Source of the DNA: Pacificimonas sp036351775
Lineage (GTDB): Bacteria; Pseudomonadota; Alphaproteobacteria; Sphingomonadales; Sphingomonadaceae
Reading direction: 5' to 3'
NCBI GenBank assembly: GCA_036351775.1
Contig: JAZBPX010000053.1
Coordinates: 124,001-188,000, forward strand
DNA: 64,000 nucleotides
The position numbers and the translations under genes are program-made. This document shows positions 1-8,034 of the stretch, piece by piece (positions within the stretch are counted from its first letter, which is position 1; every line of letters begins with the position of its first letter). The notes beneath the pieces are model-generated. The model had not been told where the DNA came from. It ran no database searches and was given only the letters and a program-made list of their open reading frames with translations.

Positions 1-137
1 GAGTAACCGTGCCCAACGTCGCGCTGCCCTACGCGCCCAATCTTGAGCAAAGCGTTTTTCCCGACGCGGACGATATCGTCGCAGCGGCACACGCAATCTG
101 CCCAACCGAATTTGCCAAGAAGGATCAGTCCCTGTGA
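1..137 (+). CDS. 2-oxoacid dehydrogenase E1 component, beta subunit (3' end only)
   Basis: Only the last 44 codons are in the window; they are in frame from base 3 to the TGA at 135-137. The translated end (VTVPNVALPYAPNLEQSVFP, then DADDIVAAA) matches the C-terminal transketolase-like domain of E1-beta subunits of the pyruvate/branched-chain/acetoin dehydrogenase families, with the usual V-x-x-P...PYA-x-x-LE pattern. The stop overlaps the GTG of the following lipoyl-domain gene (GTGA), so the two are translationally coupled and probably belong to one complex. The substrate cannot be told from this fragment. A second, complete PDH set at the other end of the window shows that this is an additional accessory copy. 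Confidence 0.75.
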   Translation, partial: VTVPNVALPYAPNLEQSVFPDADDIVAAAHAICPTEFAKKDQSL

Positions 138-373
138 AGATCACGTTGAAGTTAGCCCGTGTGGGTATGAACATGGAAAGCGCCACCATCGTGAAGTGGC
201 TCAAAGCGCCAGGCGAGAGTTTCCAGGAAGGCGACCCCCTTTACGAAATTGAGACGGAAAAGGTGACCCAGGTCGTCGAGGCGCCTGGTGCCGGCCGTCT
301 TCTGGAAGTCCTAGTGGATGAAGACGAGGAGGCCGATGTAGGCGAAGGCGTTTGCGTGGTGGAAAGTGCCTGA
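134..373 (+). CDS. free-standing lipoyl-domain protein
   Basis: This 79-residue protein consists of a single biotinyl/lipoyl-attachment domain. The lipoylation site is Lys43 in EIETEKVTQ, followed by the hairpin partner region VEAPGAGRL. It lacks the peripheral-subunit-binding and acyltransferase domains of a full E2, so it can only carry acyl or reducing equivalents for the E1 encoded just upstream. The GTG start at 134 overlaps the E1-beta stop, and the stop overlaps the next gene's GTG (366). Lipoyl carrier genes of this size occur beside some acetoin/2-oxoacid dehydrogenase genes. The E2 core and E3 would have to come from upstream of the window or from the housekeeping complex; that is inference. 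Confidence 0.75.
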   Translation: MKITLKLARVGMNMESATIVKWLKAPGESFQEGDPLYEIETEKVTQVVEAPGAGRLLEVLVDEDEEADVGEGVCVVESA

Positions 374-830
374 CAACGGCGAACATAGTTACCTTGAACA
401 GCGCCAGCTCGTCCATTTTGGATTGGCGGTAAGCGATCTTGATCGCATGGTCGCGTTCTTCGTCGATTTTCTTGGGTTCGGCCTGGAGCGTCGGCTGGCG
501 CCTCACGATCCCGGAGCGGTCGCCGGAATTCTTGGCGTCAGCGATGCCGATATTCGCGAAATCGCCTATCTGCACAAGAAGGACTGGGCGGTGGAGCTTT
601 TGGAATTCGCAAATGTTGTCCAGCATCGCGAAAGGTCGCCAACCGATCCGGGGTATTTTCACCTTCTGGTCGAATGCGAGTCGTTTGATGCGACCGTGAC
701 CGCAGCCGGCGCACATGGATTTGAAGCGGTCGCGCCGCCCTACCTTATCGCAGCGGGCCCGAACGAAGGAAAACACGGAACCTATCTTCGGCACGGCGAC
801 GGGTTCTCTCTGGAGGTTATTGGATCATGA
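366..830 (+). CDS. VOC (glyoxalase/dioxygenase fold) family protein
   Basis: This 154-residue protein has two beta-alpha-beta-beta-beta modules typical of the vicinal oxygen chelate superfamily. Candidate metal ligands are His17 (LVHFGLAV), Glu77 or Glu80 (VELLEF), His99 (YFHLLVE) and Glu150 (SLEVIGS), spaced as in glyoxalase I or methylmalonyl-CoA epimerase-like proteins. The GTG start at 366 overlaps the lipoyl gene, and the stop overlaps the ATG of the arylsulfotransferase (ATGA at 827). Its place in an aromatic catabolic operon suggests action on a ring-derived or 2-oxoacid intermediate, but VOC proteins range from isomerases to extradiol dioxygenases, so I assign no reaction. Confidence 0.7.
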   Translation: MPDNGEHSYLEQRQLVHFGLAVSDLDRMVAFFVDFLGFGLERRLAPHDPGAVAGILGVSDADIREIAYLHKKDWAVELLEFANVVQHRERSPTDPGYFHLLVECESFDATVTAAGAHGFEAVAPPYLIAAGPNEGKHGTYLRHGDGFSLEVIGS

Positions 831-2599
831 CAAACATGCTCGCCATTTTCACCCGTCCCCACAGCCGTTCACAACGGTACGGTCTGGCTTTGGCTATCCT
901 TGCCTCGGCAATCGCAGCCAGCCCGGCGGCAGTTTGGGCGCATGTGCCTGTCACCAGTGTAGCGCAGAACCCCAACGAACGTGTCCCGCTTGCAGCTGTG
1001 CTTTCCGTTGACGGGGAATGGACTTCGGCGCGCGTGGAAGTGACCGAAACTCTTGACGGAGAACGTACGCGGCAGTGGACTCTTGCCCTTCACCACGCCG
1101 ATTATCAGGACGGAGTCTTGCCGCTTGTAGGGTTCAGGCCGGGCGGCCAATCGGCGATTGATGTCGAGTTGCGCGGGGACGATGGTGAAGTAATCTCCGT
1201 GGCATCCCACACTTACAAGGCACCGTCCGTGCCCGCGCCGGGTCTGGACTGGCCTCTGGTCGAGACCACGCTTCATAGAGCCGAGGCCACCGAGCCGGGT
1301 GTTCGCATCATCAGCTTGCGCCGCCGTGTTCCGGGACGCCAATCGTTTCAAACGCCTGCGCAGAACCAGTTCTCGCGGCGCTGGGGGGTGCTGCTAGGCG
1401 TCAATGAACTTGGCGAAACCGTTTGGTTCTACAAGTCACCGGCACGCATAGCGGGTGTGCAAGTGCTTGATGACGGCGGGATCATGATGACGCTGCAGGA
1501 TCAGCGCACACGCATTATCGACCAATTGGGAAACGTGCTCGCAGAATATGTCGCGGAACTGCGGCCCGAAGGCGCAGAACTTAGCGAAAACGCGATTGCA
1601 ATCAAAGGCGTGCAAACTATTCACCACGAGCCTTATCGCACTCGGCGCGGGACGATGCTCACATTTTCTGCAAATGCCCGGTCAATCGAGAATTATTATA
1701 CTAGCGTCATCGACCCTGATGCGCCGCGCAAGACCCAAATGGTGATGGGCGATACAGTATTAGAGTATAATGATAACGGTGAAATCATCTGGGAATGGAA
1801 CAGCTTCGACCATCTCGATCCGTTTCGCGTACATTATCATTTGATGCAGCCTTATTGGCAGGTGCGTGGATTCCCAGGGCATCTCGACTGGACGCACGCC
1901 AATGGAATGACCTTTGACGAAGACGATAATACCATCATTTTGTCTTTTAAGCATCTCGATGCTCTGGTCGGCATCGATTATCCCAGTGGGGCCGTGAAGT
2001 GGATTCTCGGCGATCCCCTGGGCTGGCGCGGTGAATGGGCAGACAAGGTCCTGCAGCCTAAAGGTGATTTCGTCCGCTATCCCTTTAGCCCCCATCATCC
2101 ACACGTCTACGAGGATGGCCGAATTGTTTATTACGACAACGGGCAGTTTCAGGCCTTTCCCTTCGACGGTCGTAGAGTACAGCCGTTCCATGAGGGATTC
2201 AGCCGCGGTGTTGCTCTCGAGATCGACGAAGAGAACATGACATTCGCGGAAGTCTGGACTTCAGAACGTGAGCAAACGCCCGATAGTTGCCATCACTGGG
2301 CAATGGGTGAAGCAGAACGGTTGCCGCAGACTGGTAATTATCTACTGTACCGCGCCTTTTGCCCTCCGCTTCTGCCCGAACTAAGTTTCTTCGACGAAGG
2401 AGACAGAACCAAGCGCTTCACAGAAGATTTGGCAACATATGGTCGGCTTGACGAGTATTCCGGGGGCGATCCCGCCAAACATGTTGCGCGAATAGATGTC
2501 CGCGATCCCAACGAGATTATCCAGTGGCATATCTATGGAGGGGCGTTCACGTCCTCGCTCTATGGTGGACGCAGCGAACTTAAGGAGGCGGCCAGATGA
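827..2599 (+). CDS. arylsulfotransferase (ASST) family protein, exported
   Basis: This 590-residue protein starts with a signal-peptide-like segment (basic n-region to about residue 20, hydrophobic core LALAILASAIAA, cut near AVWA-H). The body resembles the bacterial arylsulfate sulfotransferase family: WEWNSFDHL, HLDWTHANGM, FSPHHPHV and a late SCHHWAMGE segment supply the repeated His/Arg/Trp blades of a beta-propeller. Classical family members move sulfate between phenolic esters in the periplasm; the donor and acceptor here are unknown. It overlaps its neighbours on both sides by 4 nt, so it is part of the gentisate operon. One inference is that it removes sulfate from, or adds it to, phenolic substrates of this pathway. 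It could instead be a non-sulfotransferase propeller protein. Confidence 0.75.
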   Translation: MTNMLAIFTRPHSRSQRYGLALAILASAIAASPAAVWAHVPVTSVAQNPNERVPLAAVLSVDGEWTSARVEVTETLDGERTRQWTLALHHADYQDGVLPLVGFRPGGQSAIDVELRGDDGEVISVASHTYKAPSVPAPGLDWPLVETTLHRAEATEPGVRIISLRRRVPGRQSFQTPAQNQFSRRWGVLLGVNELGETVWFYKSPARIAGVQVLDDGGIMMTLQDQRTRIIDQLGNVLAEYVAELRPEGAELSENAIAIKGVQTIHHEPYRTRRGTMLTFSANARSIENYYTSVIDPDAPRKTQMVMGDTVLEYNDNGEIIWEWNSFDHLDPFRVHYHLMQPYWQVRGFPGHLDWTHANGMTFDEDDNTIILSFKHLDALVGIDYPSGAVKWILGDPLGWRGEWADKVLQPKGDFVRYPFSPHHPHVYEDGRIVYYDNGQFQAFPFDGRRVQPFHEGFSRGVALEIDEENMTFAEVWTSEREQTPDSCHHWAMGEAERLPQTGNYLLYRAFCPPLLPELSFFDEGDRTKRFTEDLATYGRLDEYSGGDPAKHVARIDVRDPNEIIQWHIYGGAFTSSLYGGRSELKEAAR

Positions 2600-3648
2600 A
2601 TATTCATTCCGCCAGAAGCGAGCCCGATGTCCGACGCCAATATTACGAGAAGATAGGGCGCCACTCGCTGTCTCCCCTGTGGGAAAGCCTTCATTCGCTG
2701 GTGCCGAAGACGCCGACTACGCTCGCGGTGCCTGTTCTGTTCAATTATCGTGAAGTCATGCGGCCATATCTGCTGGAAGCGGGCGAGCTCATTTCCGCAG
2801 AAGAAGCCGAGCGCCGGGTCCTGATCCTCGAAAACCCGGGACTGGTCGGACAGGCATCGATCACGAACACGCTGTATGCCGGGCTTCAAATGGTTCTGCC
2901 CGGAGAGGTCGCGCCGACCCATCGACATTCGCAAACCGCCATCCGGTTCGTTCTTGAGGGTGGCGGGGCTTACACGGCGGTCGATGGTGAGAAGACCTTC
3001 ATGACCCCCGGGGACCTCGTGACCACACCGGGAGGAACGTGGCACGACCACGGCAATGATAGCGACGAGCCGATTATCTGGCTGGATGGTCTCGATATCC
3101 CGCTGGTTAGAGCGCTCGATGCAGGGTTTGCCGAAGCGGGAGAAGAACAGACTCAGAGCGAAAGCCGTCCTGCGGGTGACAGCGAAGCGCGGTTCGCCAG
3201 CAACATGGCACCCGTTGACTGGCAGCCCGATCGCCCAAGCAGTCCGATCTTCAACTATACCTACGAAAAGAGCCGAGATGCGCTGATGACGGTCGCTGCC
3301 AATTCGCAGATCGATGCGTGTCACGGCCACAAAATGCGTTACATCAATCCGGCCACCGGGGGCGCCATAACGCCCACGATTGGAGCATTTCTTCAACAGT
3401 TACCGGCAGGCTTCGAAACACGAAGCTACCGCTCAACCGACGCTACCGTTTTCTCGGTTGTCGAGGGCACCGGCGAGAGCCGTGTTGGCGACACAACCCT
3501 GCGTTGGCAGGAAAAAGATGTGTTCGTTGTACCGAGCTGGAAAAACGTCGAGCACCGTGCGGATCGCGATGCTGTACTATTCAGTTTCTCCGACCGTCCC
3601 GTCCATGAAGTTCTTGGCTTATGGCTTGAAGAACGCGGTGAAAAATAA
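2596..3648 (+). CDS. gentisate 1,2-dioxygenase-like bicupin (ring cleavage)
   Basis: This 350-residue bicupin of the gentisate/salicylate 1,2-dioxygenase family would open a 2,5-dihydroxybenzoate-type ring between the carboxyl carbon and its neighbour, yielding maleylpyruvate. The N-terminal cupin keeps the Fe(II) triad: His109 and His111 (PTHRHSQTAIRF) and His150 (WHDHGND), followed by the family signature WLDGLDIPL. The C-terminal cupin has lost its HxH (RSYRSTD), as in enzymes with one iron site. The start is fixed by a consensus Shine-Dalgarno TAAGGAGG at 2581-2588, and the ATG overlaps the preceding stop. The downstream FAH hydrolase and the nearby zeta-GST complete a gentisate pathway. 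The real substrate could be a substituted gentisate or salicylate. Confidence 0.87.
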   Translation: MNIHSARSEPDVRRQYYEKIGRHSLSPLWESLHSLVPKTPTTLAVPVLFNYREVMRPYLLEAGELISAEEAERRVLILENPGLVGQASITNTLYAGLQMVLPGEVAPTHRHSQTAIRFVLEGGGAYTAVDGEKTFMTPGDLVTTPGGTWHDHGNDSDEPIIWLDGLDIPLVRALDAGFAEAGEEQTQSESRPAGDSEARFASNMAPVDWQPDRPSSPIFNYTYEKSRDALMTVAANSQIDACHGHKMRYINPATGGAITPTIGAFLQQLPAGFETRSYRSTDATVFSVVEGTGESRVGDTTLRWQEKDVFVVPSWKNVEHRADRDAVLFSFSDRPVHEVLGLWLEERGEK

Positions 3649-3660
3649 AGGAATCTGATA

Positions 3661-4332
3661 ATGCATGTAGTGAACGTTCCGAAAGTAGCCGTATCCGCGG
3701 GACCTAGTTTCCCTGTTCGCCGGATTTACTGTGTTGGCCGCAATTACCGCGCTCATGCGGTCGAGATGGGCAAGGACCCGGACCGTGATCCTCCGTTCTT
3801 CTTCATGAAACCATCCGATAGCCTCGTTCCCAGCGGCGCAACCATCTCGTATCCGCCTCGCACTGAAAATTACCATTTTGAAACGGAACTCGTTGTCGCA
3901 ATCGGCACGGAAGGCGCCGATATTCCCGTAGACGAAGCCGAGAACCATGTGTTCGGTTATGCCGCCGGCCTCGACATGACCAGGCGCGACCTTCAGCTCG
4001 CTGCGCGCGACAGCGGTCGTCCGTGGGATATGGGAAAGGGGGCCGACCAGTCCGCGCCGATCGGGACGATACATCCCAGAGCCGAGACCGGGGCGCTGAG
4101 CAGCGGCAAGATTGAACTCAAGGTCAACGGAGACATCAAGCAGTCTAGCGACCTCCAGAAACTGATCTGGAGCGTTCCGGAAATTGTCAGCGATCTTTCC
4201 GGCTATGTGCGTCTGATGCCCGGCGACCTGATCTACACCGGAACGCCCGAAGGGGTCGGTGCCATAAAATCAGGCGACCGGTTGGAGGTAACCATCGAGG
4301 GTCTTTCGCCCCTCGTCGTGGAGATAGGCTGA
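3661..4332 (+). CDS. fumarylpyruvate hydrolase-like FAH family protein
   Basis: This 223-residue protein is the short fumarylacetoacetate-hydrolase domain with no N-terminal extension, as in NagK-type fumarylpyruvate hydrolases. The motif IYCVGRNYRAHAVEMG, the metal-binding FETELVV, the turn GLDMTRRD and the end motif LIYTGTPEGVG are all present. It would split fumarylpyruvate into fumarate and pyruvate, the last step of the glutathione- or mycothiol-dependent gentisate route. It follows the ring-cleavage gene by 12 nt, with AAAGGAA as ribosome site, and is one base from the monooxygenase gene. A second, longer FAH protein in the window (14519-15427) goes with a different isomerase, so the two are probably not redundant. 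Confidence 0.85.
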   Translation: MHVVNVPKVAVSAGPSFPVRRIYCVGRNYRAHAVEMGKDPDRDPPFFFMKPSDSLVPSGATISYPPRTENYHFETELVVAIGTEGADIPVDEAENHVFGYAAGLDMTRRDLQLAARDSGRPWDMGKGADQSAPIGTIHPRAETGALSSGKIELKVNGDIKQSSDLQKLIWSVPEIVSDLSGYVRLMPGDLIYTGTPEGVGAIKSGDRLEVTIEGLSPLVVEIG

Positions 4333-4333
4333 T

Positions 4334-5578
4334 ATGAGCGTCACAATTATCGGCGGGGGCATCGCCGGCCTCGCACTGGCCTTGTGGCTGAAGCAGCACG
4401 GCAAGGACGTCACGATCTACGAGGCGGCTCCTGAGATACGTGAGCTGGGTGTTGGTATCACTTTGCTCCCCCACGCAATGCAGGAAATTGCCAAGCTTGG
4501 TTTGCGCGAAAAGATCGAAGCGATTGGGGTACCGAACAAGTATAGTGCGTTCTTTAATCGCTTCGGTCAGAAGGTGTTCGAAGAGCCGAGAGGTCTTCTT
4601 GCTGGATACAATGTCAACGAAATCGGAATTCATCGCGGAAAATTGCACGCAACTCTCCTCGAGGCGGTACGGGAACGTTTGCCCGTGGATGCGCTGAAAA
4701 CGGATCATCGCTTGAGCAGTTTTACGCAAGACGATGACGGCGTGACGCTATCTTTCGTGCGTACCAGTAATGGCGAAGCGCTGCCTGATGTTCGGGCAGA
4801 ATATGTGGTCGGATGTGACGGCGTAAACTCGGCAGTTCGCAAAACCATGCACCCCAACGACGCGGTCGCGTTCGCTGGCATCAATACTTGGCGCGGTGTG
4901 ACGCGGCGCAAACCATTTCTTGACGGACGAACCTATGCCAGAATCGGGACCCTGAGGACTGGAAAGATGGTCATCTACCCGATCATTGATTATCCTGACG
5001 GGACCCAGCTCATCAACTGGGTCGCTGAACTACGCCGTGACGACTGGCAGGCGAATGAGTGGAATATCGCTGGCGATACCAGTGACGTTCTTCCAATCTT
5101 CAAGGCCTATCGCTTCGACTGGCTTGACGTCGCAGAACTTATTGCTGAAGCTGAATCCGTAATCGAATATCCGATGGTCGACAAGGATCCGCTGGAAACT
5201 TGGCGAGAAGGTCGCGTTACCTTGCTGGGCGATGCGGCGCATCCGATGTATCCGAGGGGGTCAAATGGAAGTGCCCAGGGGTTCATCGACGCCCGCGTCC
5301 TGGCGGAGCATCTGGCCAGCGCCAGCGATCCGATTGCAGCTTTTGATGCGTACGAAGCCGATCGCAGGCCAAAAACGTCCGCAGTGGTGCTCGCCAATCG
5401 AAGCAATCCGCCAGATGTAATCATCGAGAAAGTCGAAGAGGTTACTCAGGACAAACCCTTTGAAGACCTTGACGATTTCGTCACGCAGGACGAACTGAGT
5501 GCAATATCTCAACAATATAAGAAGATCGCCGGGTTTACGAAGGCCGATCTCCAGCACCCTGTTGTCCACGATTCCTAA
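4334..5578 (+). CDS. FAD-dependent monooxygenase, PhzS/salicylate-hydroxylase-like
   Basis: This 414-residue class A flavoprotein monooxygenase has an N-terminal dinucleotide fold (IIGGGIAGLALALWL), the central VGCDGVNSAVRK motif and the FAD-ribityl motif GDAAHPMYPRGSNGSAQ. The last motif, with MYPRGSNG, and the trailing DRRPKTSAVVLANR fit the PhzS-type branch better than 3-hydroxybenzoate 6-hydroxylases. It is the last gene of an operon with gentisate dioxygenase and FAH hydrolase, so it likely installs the para-hydroxyl that makes the ring-cleavage substrate. Salicylate, 3-hydroxybenzoate, anthranilate or a heteroaromatic acid are all possible. It ends convergently with the isomerase gene, overlapping by 4 nt. 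Confidence 0.8.
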   Translation: MSVTIIGGGIAGLALALWLKQHGKDVTIYEAAPEIRELGVGITLLPHAMQEIAKLGLREKIEAIGVPNKYSAFFNRFGQKVFEEPRGLLAGYNVNEIGIHRGKLHATLLEAVRERLPVDALKTDHRLSSFTQDDDGVTLSFVRTSNGEALPDVRAEYVVGCDGVNSAVRKTMHPNDAVAFAGINTWRGVTRRKPFLDGRTYARIGTLRTGKMVIYPIIDYPDGTQLINWVAELRRDDWQANEWNIAGDTSDVLPIFKAYRFDWLDVAELIAEAESVIEYPMVDKDPLETWREGRVTLLGDAAHPMYPRGSNGSAQGFIDARVLAEHLASASDPIAAFDAYEADRRPKTSAVVLANRSNPPDVIIEKVEEVTQDKPFEDLDDFVTQDELSAISQQYKKIAGFTKADLQHPVVHDS

Positions 5579-6204
5579 TCGAGGGAGGGTTTGGCGGCCG
5601 CGAATTCCGGAATGGATTGGAGTTGCTCGTCGAGCGCCGTAATTCGCGGGAATGGGGTTAGATCGACATCGTAACGGCGCGCATTGAAGACCTGCGGTAC
5701 CAAGCAGATATCCGCCAGACTGAGATCATCGCCAACTGCGAATCTGCCAGCGTAGCGGCTGAGAAGTTCTTCCACGGTTGAAAAGCCTGTCTCGACCCAG
5801 TGGCGATACCAAGCATTGACGGCAGCTTCCGGCTGACCGAGCTCGCTGCGAAGATATTTCAGGATCCGTAGATTGTTAAGGGGGTGAATATCGCAAGCGA
5901 TCGTAAGGGCGAATTCAAGAACGCGCGCCTCATCCTTGAACCCCTTCGGAATCAGACGGAGCTCGGGCGCGATGTGGTCGAGATAGCGAATGATCGCAAT
6001 TGATTGTGAAAGGGCTGTATCGTCATCCAGAACGAGGGCGGGCACGAGACCCGATGGGACCCGTTCCTTGTAGGCTGGTGACGATTGCTCCGACGTCCGG
6101 AAATTGACGAGGATCTCGGTCGGGTCGATCCCTTTCAAGCCGCAAGCGATCCGGGTCCGAAAGGACGCTGAGGATTTCGGAAAGTCGTAAAGCGTCAGTT
6201 TCAT
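5575..6204 (-). CDS. zeta-class glutathione S-transferase, probable maleylpyruvate isomerase
   Basis: This protein of about 209 residues carries the zeta-GST active-site signature SSASFRTRIA near residue 10 and the family's interior motif DIHPLNNLRILKYL. These are features of glutathione-dependent maleylacetoacetate/maleylpyruvate isomerases, which turn the cis ring-cleavage product into the trans form before hydrolysis. I prefer the ATG at 6204 (MKLTLYDF, matching family N-termini); an ATG 12 bases upstream at 6216 is also open, and neither has a clear ribosome site. Its placement beside the gentisate dioxygenase/FAH pair supports the maleylpyruvate role. The gene is on the strand opposite to that operon, next to the transporter gene. 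Confidence 0.85.
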   Translation of the reverse strand: MKLTLYDFPKSSASFRTRIACGLKGIDPTEILVNFRTSEQSSPAYKERVPSGLVPALVLDDDTALSQSIAIIRYLDHIAPELRLIPKGFKDEARVLEFALTIACDIHPLNNLRILKYLRSELGQPEAAVNAWYRHWVETGFSTVEELLSRYAGRFAVGDDLSLADICLVPQVFNARRYDVDLTPFPRITALDEQLQSIPEFAAAKPSLD

Positions 6205-6243
6205 GTGCTGATCCATGTGTAAACGTGGAAAAGGGCTGCCCGT

Positions 6244-7569
6244 TCAGCGGGTGATGCGGGCAGCGGTCTGTCGTTTGATCCCGACAATGGCCAACGTGCA
6301 GAGGAGCGCGGGAATGGTTGCAGCGATCATCATGTCTCGCATACCGAGCCCCTGGGCGAGGAAGTAGCCGCCCAAAAGGGGCGCGGCGATCGAGCCAAAC
6401 CGGCCAACCGCGAGAGCGGAACCGATGCCTGTCGAACGCGCCTTTGTCGGGTAGAGCGACGGCGTAAACGCTCCCAGAAGAAAGGACGAGCCGACAATCG
6501 CTGCCCCGGCAAGGGTTGCGCTGATGCTGAGCAGCCAGAGTGATGTCCCGGCTACCGCGAACATCAGCAGGAGGACGATCGCCGAAGAGTATGTTGCCAG
6601 TAGCACGCGCACGGGCGACAGGCGGTCGCCAAACAGACCGAACAACACGCCGCCGACCACCCCGCCCAGATTGAAAAGGGCGAGTATGTAAAGCGCGTTG
6701 TCCATCGCGACGTCCTCGCCGACAAGCAAGGTCGGCATCCAGGATGCGACGTAGAATACCAGGAACTGGTTCGATACGAACACAAGCCAGACAAAGGCGG
6801 TGACGTAAACCAGGTCGCGCTTGAAGAGTGCCGCAAAGGCACCCGAACTCTCCGGTTTGTTCGGTTCGACGAGTTCGTAAGTGGCCACCTCAGGTGGATC
6901 AAACTCGCGATTGAGTTTCGCAAGCATCGGTCCAACCCGCTGCGAAGGCGCCCCTTTGCCAACAAGGAAACGAACCGATTCCGGCAAGAATATGAGAATG
7001 ACTGGTATCATCGCGAACGCTGCCACGCCGCCAGTGACGAAGATTGCCTGCCAATCGCCGATTGCGAGAAGAGACGGCCCCGCAAGACCGCCGAGGACCG
7101 AGCCCATTCCTGCTCCGGTATACATCAGCGCCGTGAACAGATTACGTGACGAGTCCGGCATATGTTCTTGGGTATAGGCCAGTATGACCGGGATACCGCC
7201 GCCTGCTCCGGCTCCGGTGATGAAGCGTGCGACAGCCAACTGGTCCGGATTCTGTACAAGAGGAGTCAGGCTCATACCGAGCCCTGCGACAGCCAGAGTT
7301 CCTACCAAGGTCGTCCGTCTGCCGATCCGATCGCCCAGCCAGCCCGCGGTGCCTGATCCGAAAAAGACGCCGACGAAAACTGCCGAGAGAGCAAGCGAGA
7401 GTTCGGAGGGTTGAACACCCCAGTCTCGCGAAAGGCGCGGGATGGCCATCGCCATGGCTGCGAGGTCATAGCCATCCACAATCATCACGCCGAACCCGAT
7501 TGCGACGATCTGATAATGCCGGGCAGATAACCTCGCGTCGGCGATCACCTTTACGATATCGATTTTCAA
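6244..7569 (-). CDS. MFS transporter, aromatic acid:H+ symporter type
   Basis: This 441-residue membrane protein has 12 predicted hydrophobic segments. The first carries the DGYDLAAMAMAIP motif characteristic of the aromatic acid/H+ symporter family (PcaK/BenK/MhpT relatives), and the loop 2-3 motif is GWLGDRIGRR. It presumably imports an aromatic carboxylate, or possibly an aromatic amino acid breakdown product, for the surrounding catabolic genes. It lies 39 bp upstream of the isomerase gene in transcription order, so the two are probably co-transcribed. A 465-bp noncoding stretch with repeated GGTATA motifs separates it from the hydroxylase gene. Its substrate cannot be read from sequence. 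Confidence 0.85.
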   Translation of the reverse strand: MKIDIVKVIADARLSARHYQIVAIGFGVMIVDGYDLAAMAMAIPRLSRDWGVQPSELSLALSAVFVGVFFGSGTAGWLGDRIGRRTTLVGTLAVAGLGMSLTPLVQNPDQLAVARFITGAGAGGGIPVILAYTQEHMPDSSRNLFTALMYTGAGMGSVLGGLAGPSLLAIGDWQAIFVTGGVAAFAMIPVILIFLPESVRFLVGKGAPSQRVGPMLAKLNREFDPPEVATYELVEPNKPESSGAFAALFKRDLVYVTAFVWLVFVSNQFLVFYVASWMPTLLVGEDVAMDNALYILALFNLGGVVGGVLFGLFGDRLSPVRVLLATYSSAIVLLLMFAVAGTSLWLLSISATLAGAAIVGSSFLLGAFTPSLYPTKARSTGIGSALAVGRFGSIAAPLLGGYFLAQGLGMRDMMIAATIPALLCTLAIVGIKRQTAARITR

Positions 7570-8034
7570 CCCGCTCTCCCCACGCTTACGTTTCTCCGAG
7601 GCGATGAGCCTTGGCGTTAGGCGGCTCTTAGCTTGGTATACCCGTGGTGAGCGGCAAAGCCATGCCCAAATTGAACTGAGCGCAAGGGATTAATGTGGCG
7701 GATGTTTTAGCCGTGCCGAGCAGCCTTCGCCCCCCCCCCTCGGTGATCCTATGGGCTGGAATGGTATACAATCAGCCGAGCCATGTTCGTTGAGACTCCA
7801 ACGGCCTGTTGATTGGTTTCGATGGTCGGGTCAGGAGCTGACCTCTGCATGGAACTCAACGTCCATCTAGCCGCCGACGTGAAGTCAGGTTGCTTGCACA
7901 GTTATAGGACGTGCCGGGCCTTCCCAAGGCCGGATCGCGGACAATTCCAAAACAAGTTTGGCGGGTTATACAGACTTGCACACGCCCCTGGATATCACTC
8001 TCGTTTGGTATAGCCTTAGGCTGTCGCCGCCGGT
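7570..8034. other. 465-bp noncoding region between transporter and hydroxylase genes
   Basis: No convincing gene is present: short reading frames here lack ribosome sites and family motifs. The stretch contains a run of ten C residues at 7730-7739 and three occurrences of a GGTATA-type motif (7635, 7763, 8007). It is noticeably less GC-rich than the later part of the window. It must hold the promoter of the minus-strand transporter gene and the 3' end of the minus-strand hydroxylase transcript. Confidence 0.6.
7633..7642. promoter_or_regulatory. GGTATACC palindrome, candidate operator
   Basis: TTGGTATACC contains the perfect 8-bp palindrome GGTATACC at 7635-7642, about 65 bp upstream of the transporter start. 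Related copies lie at 7763-7770 (GGTATACA) and 8007-8012 (GGTATA). Palindromes of this shape are common operators of GntR/FadR-type regulators, but no such regulator gene is in the window, so the assignment is tentative. Confidence 0.35.

Noticed and set aside
7730..7739. C10 tract as a phase-variable coding switch
   Set aside because: It lies outside any gene, so it cannot shift a reading frame; it is kept only as a possible spacer effect.
7813..8013. 66-codon open frame in the transporter-hydroxylase gap
   Set aside because: It has no ribosome site, no motif and amino-acid content typical of noncoding DNA.
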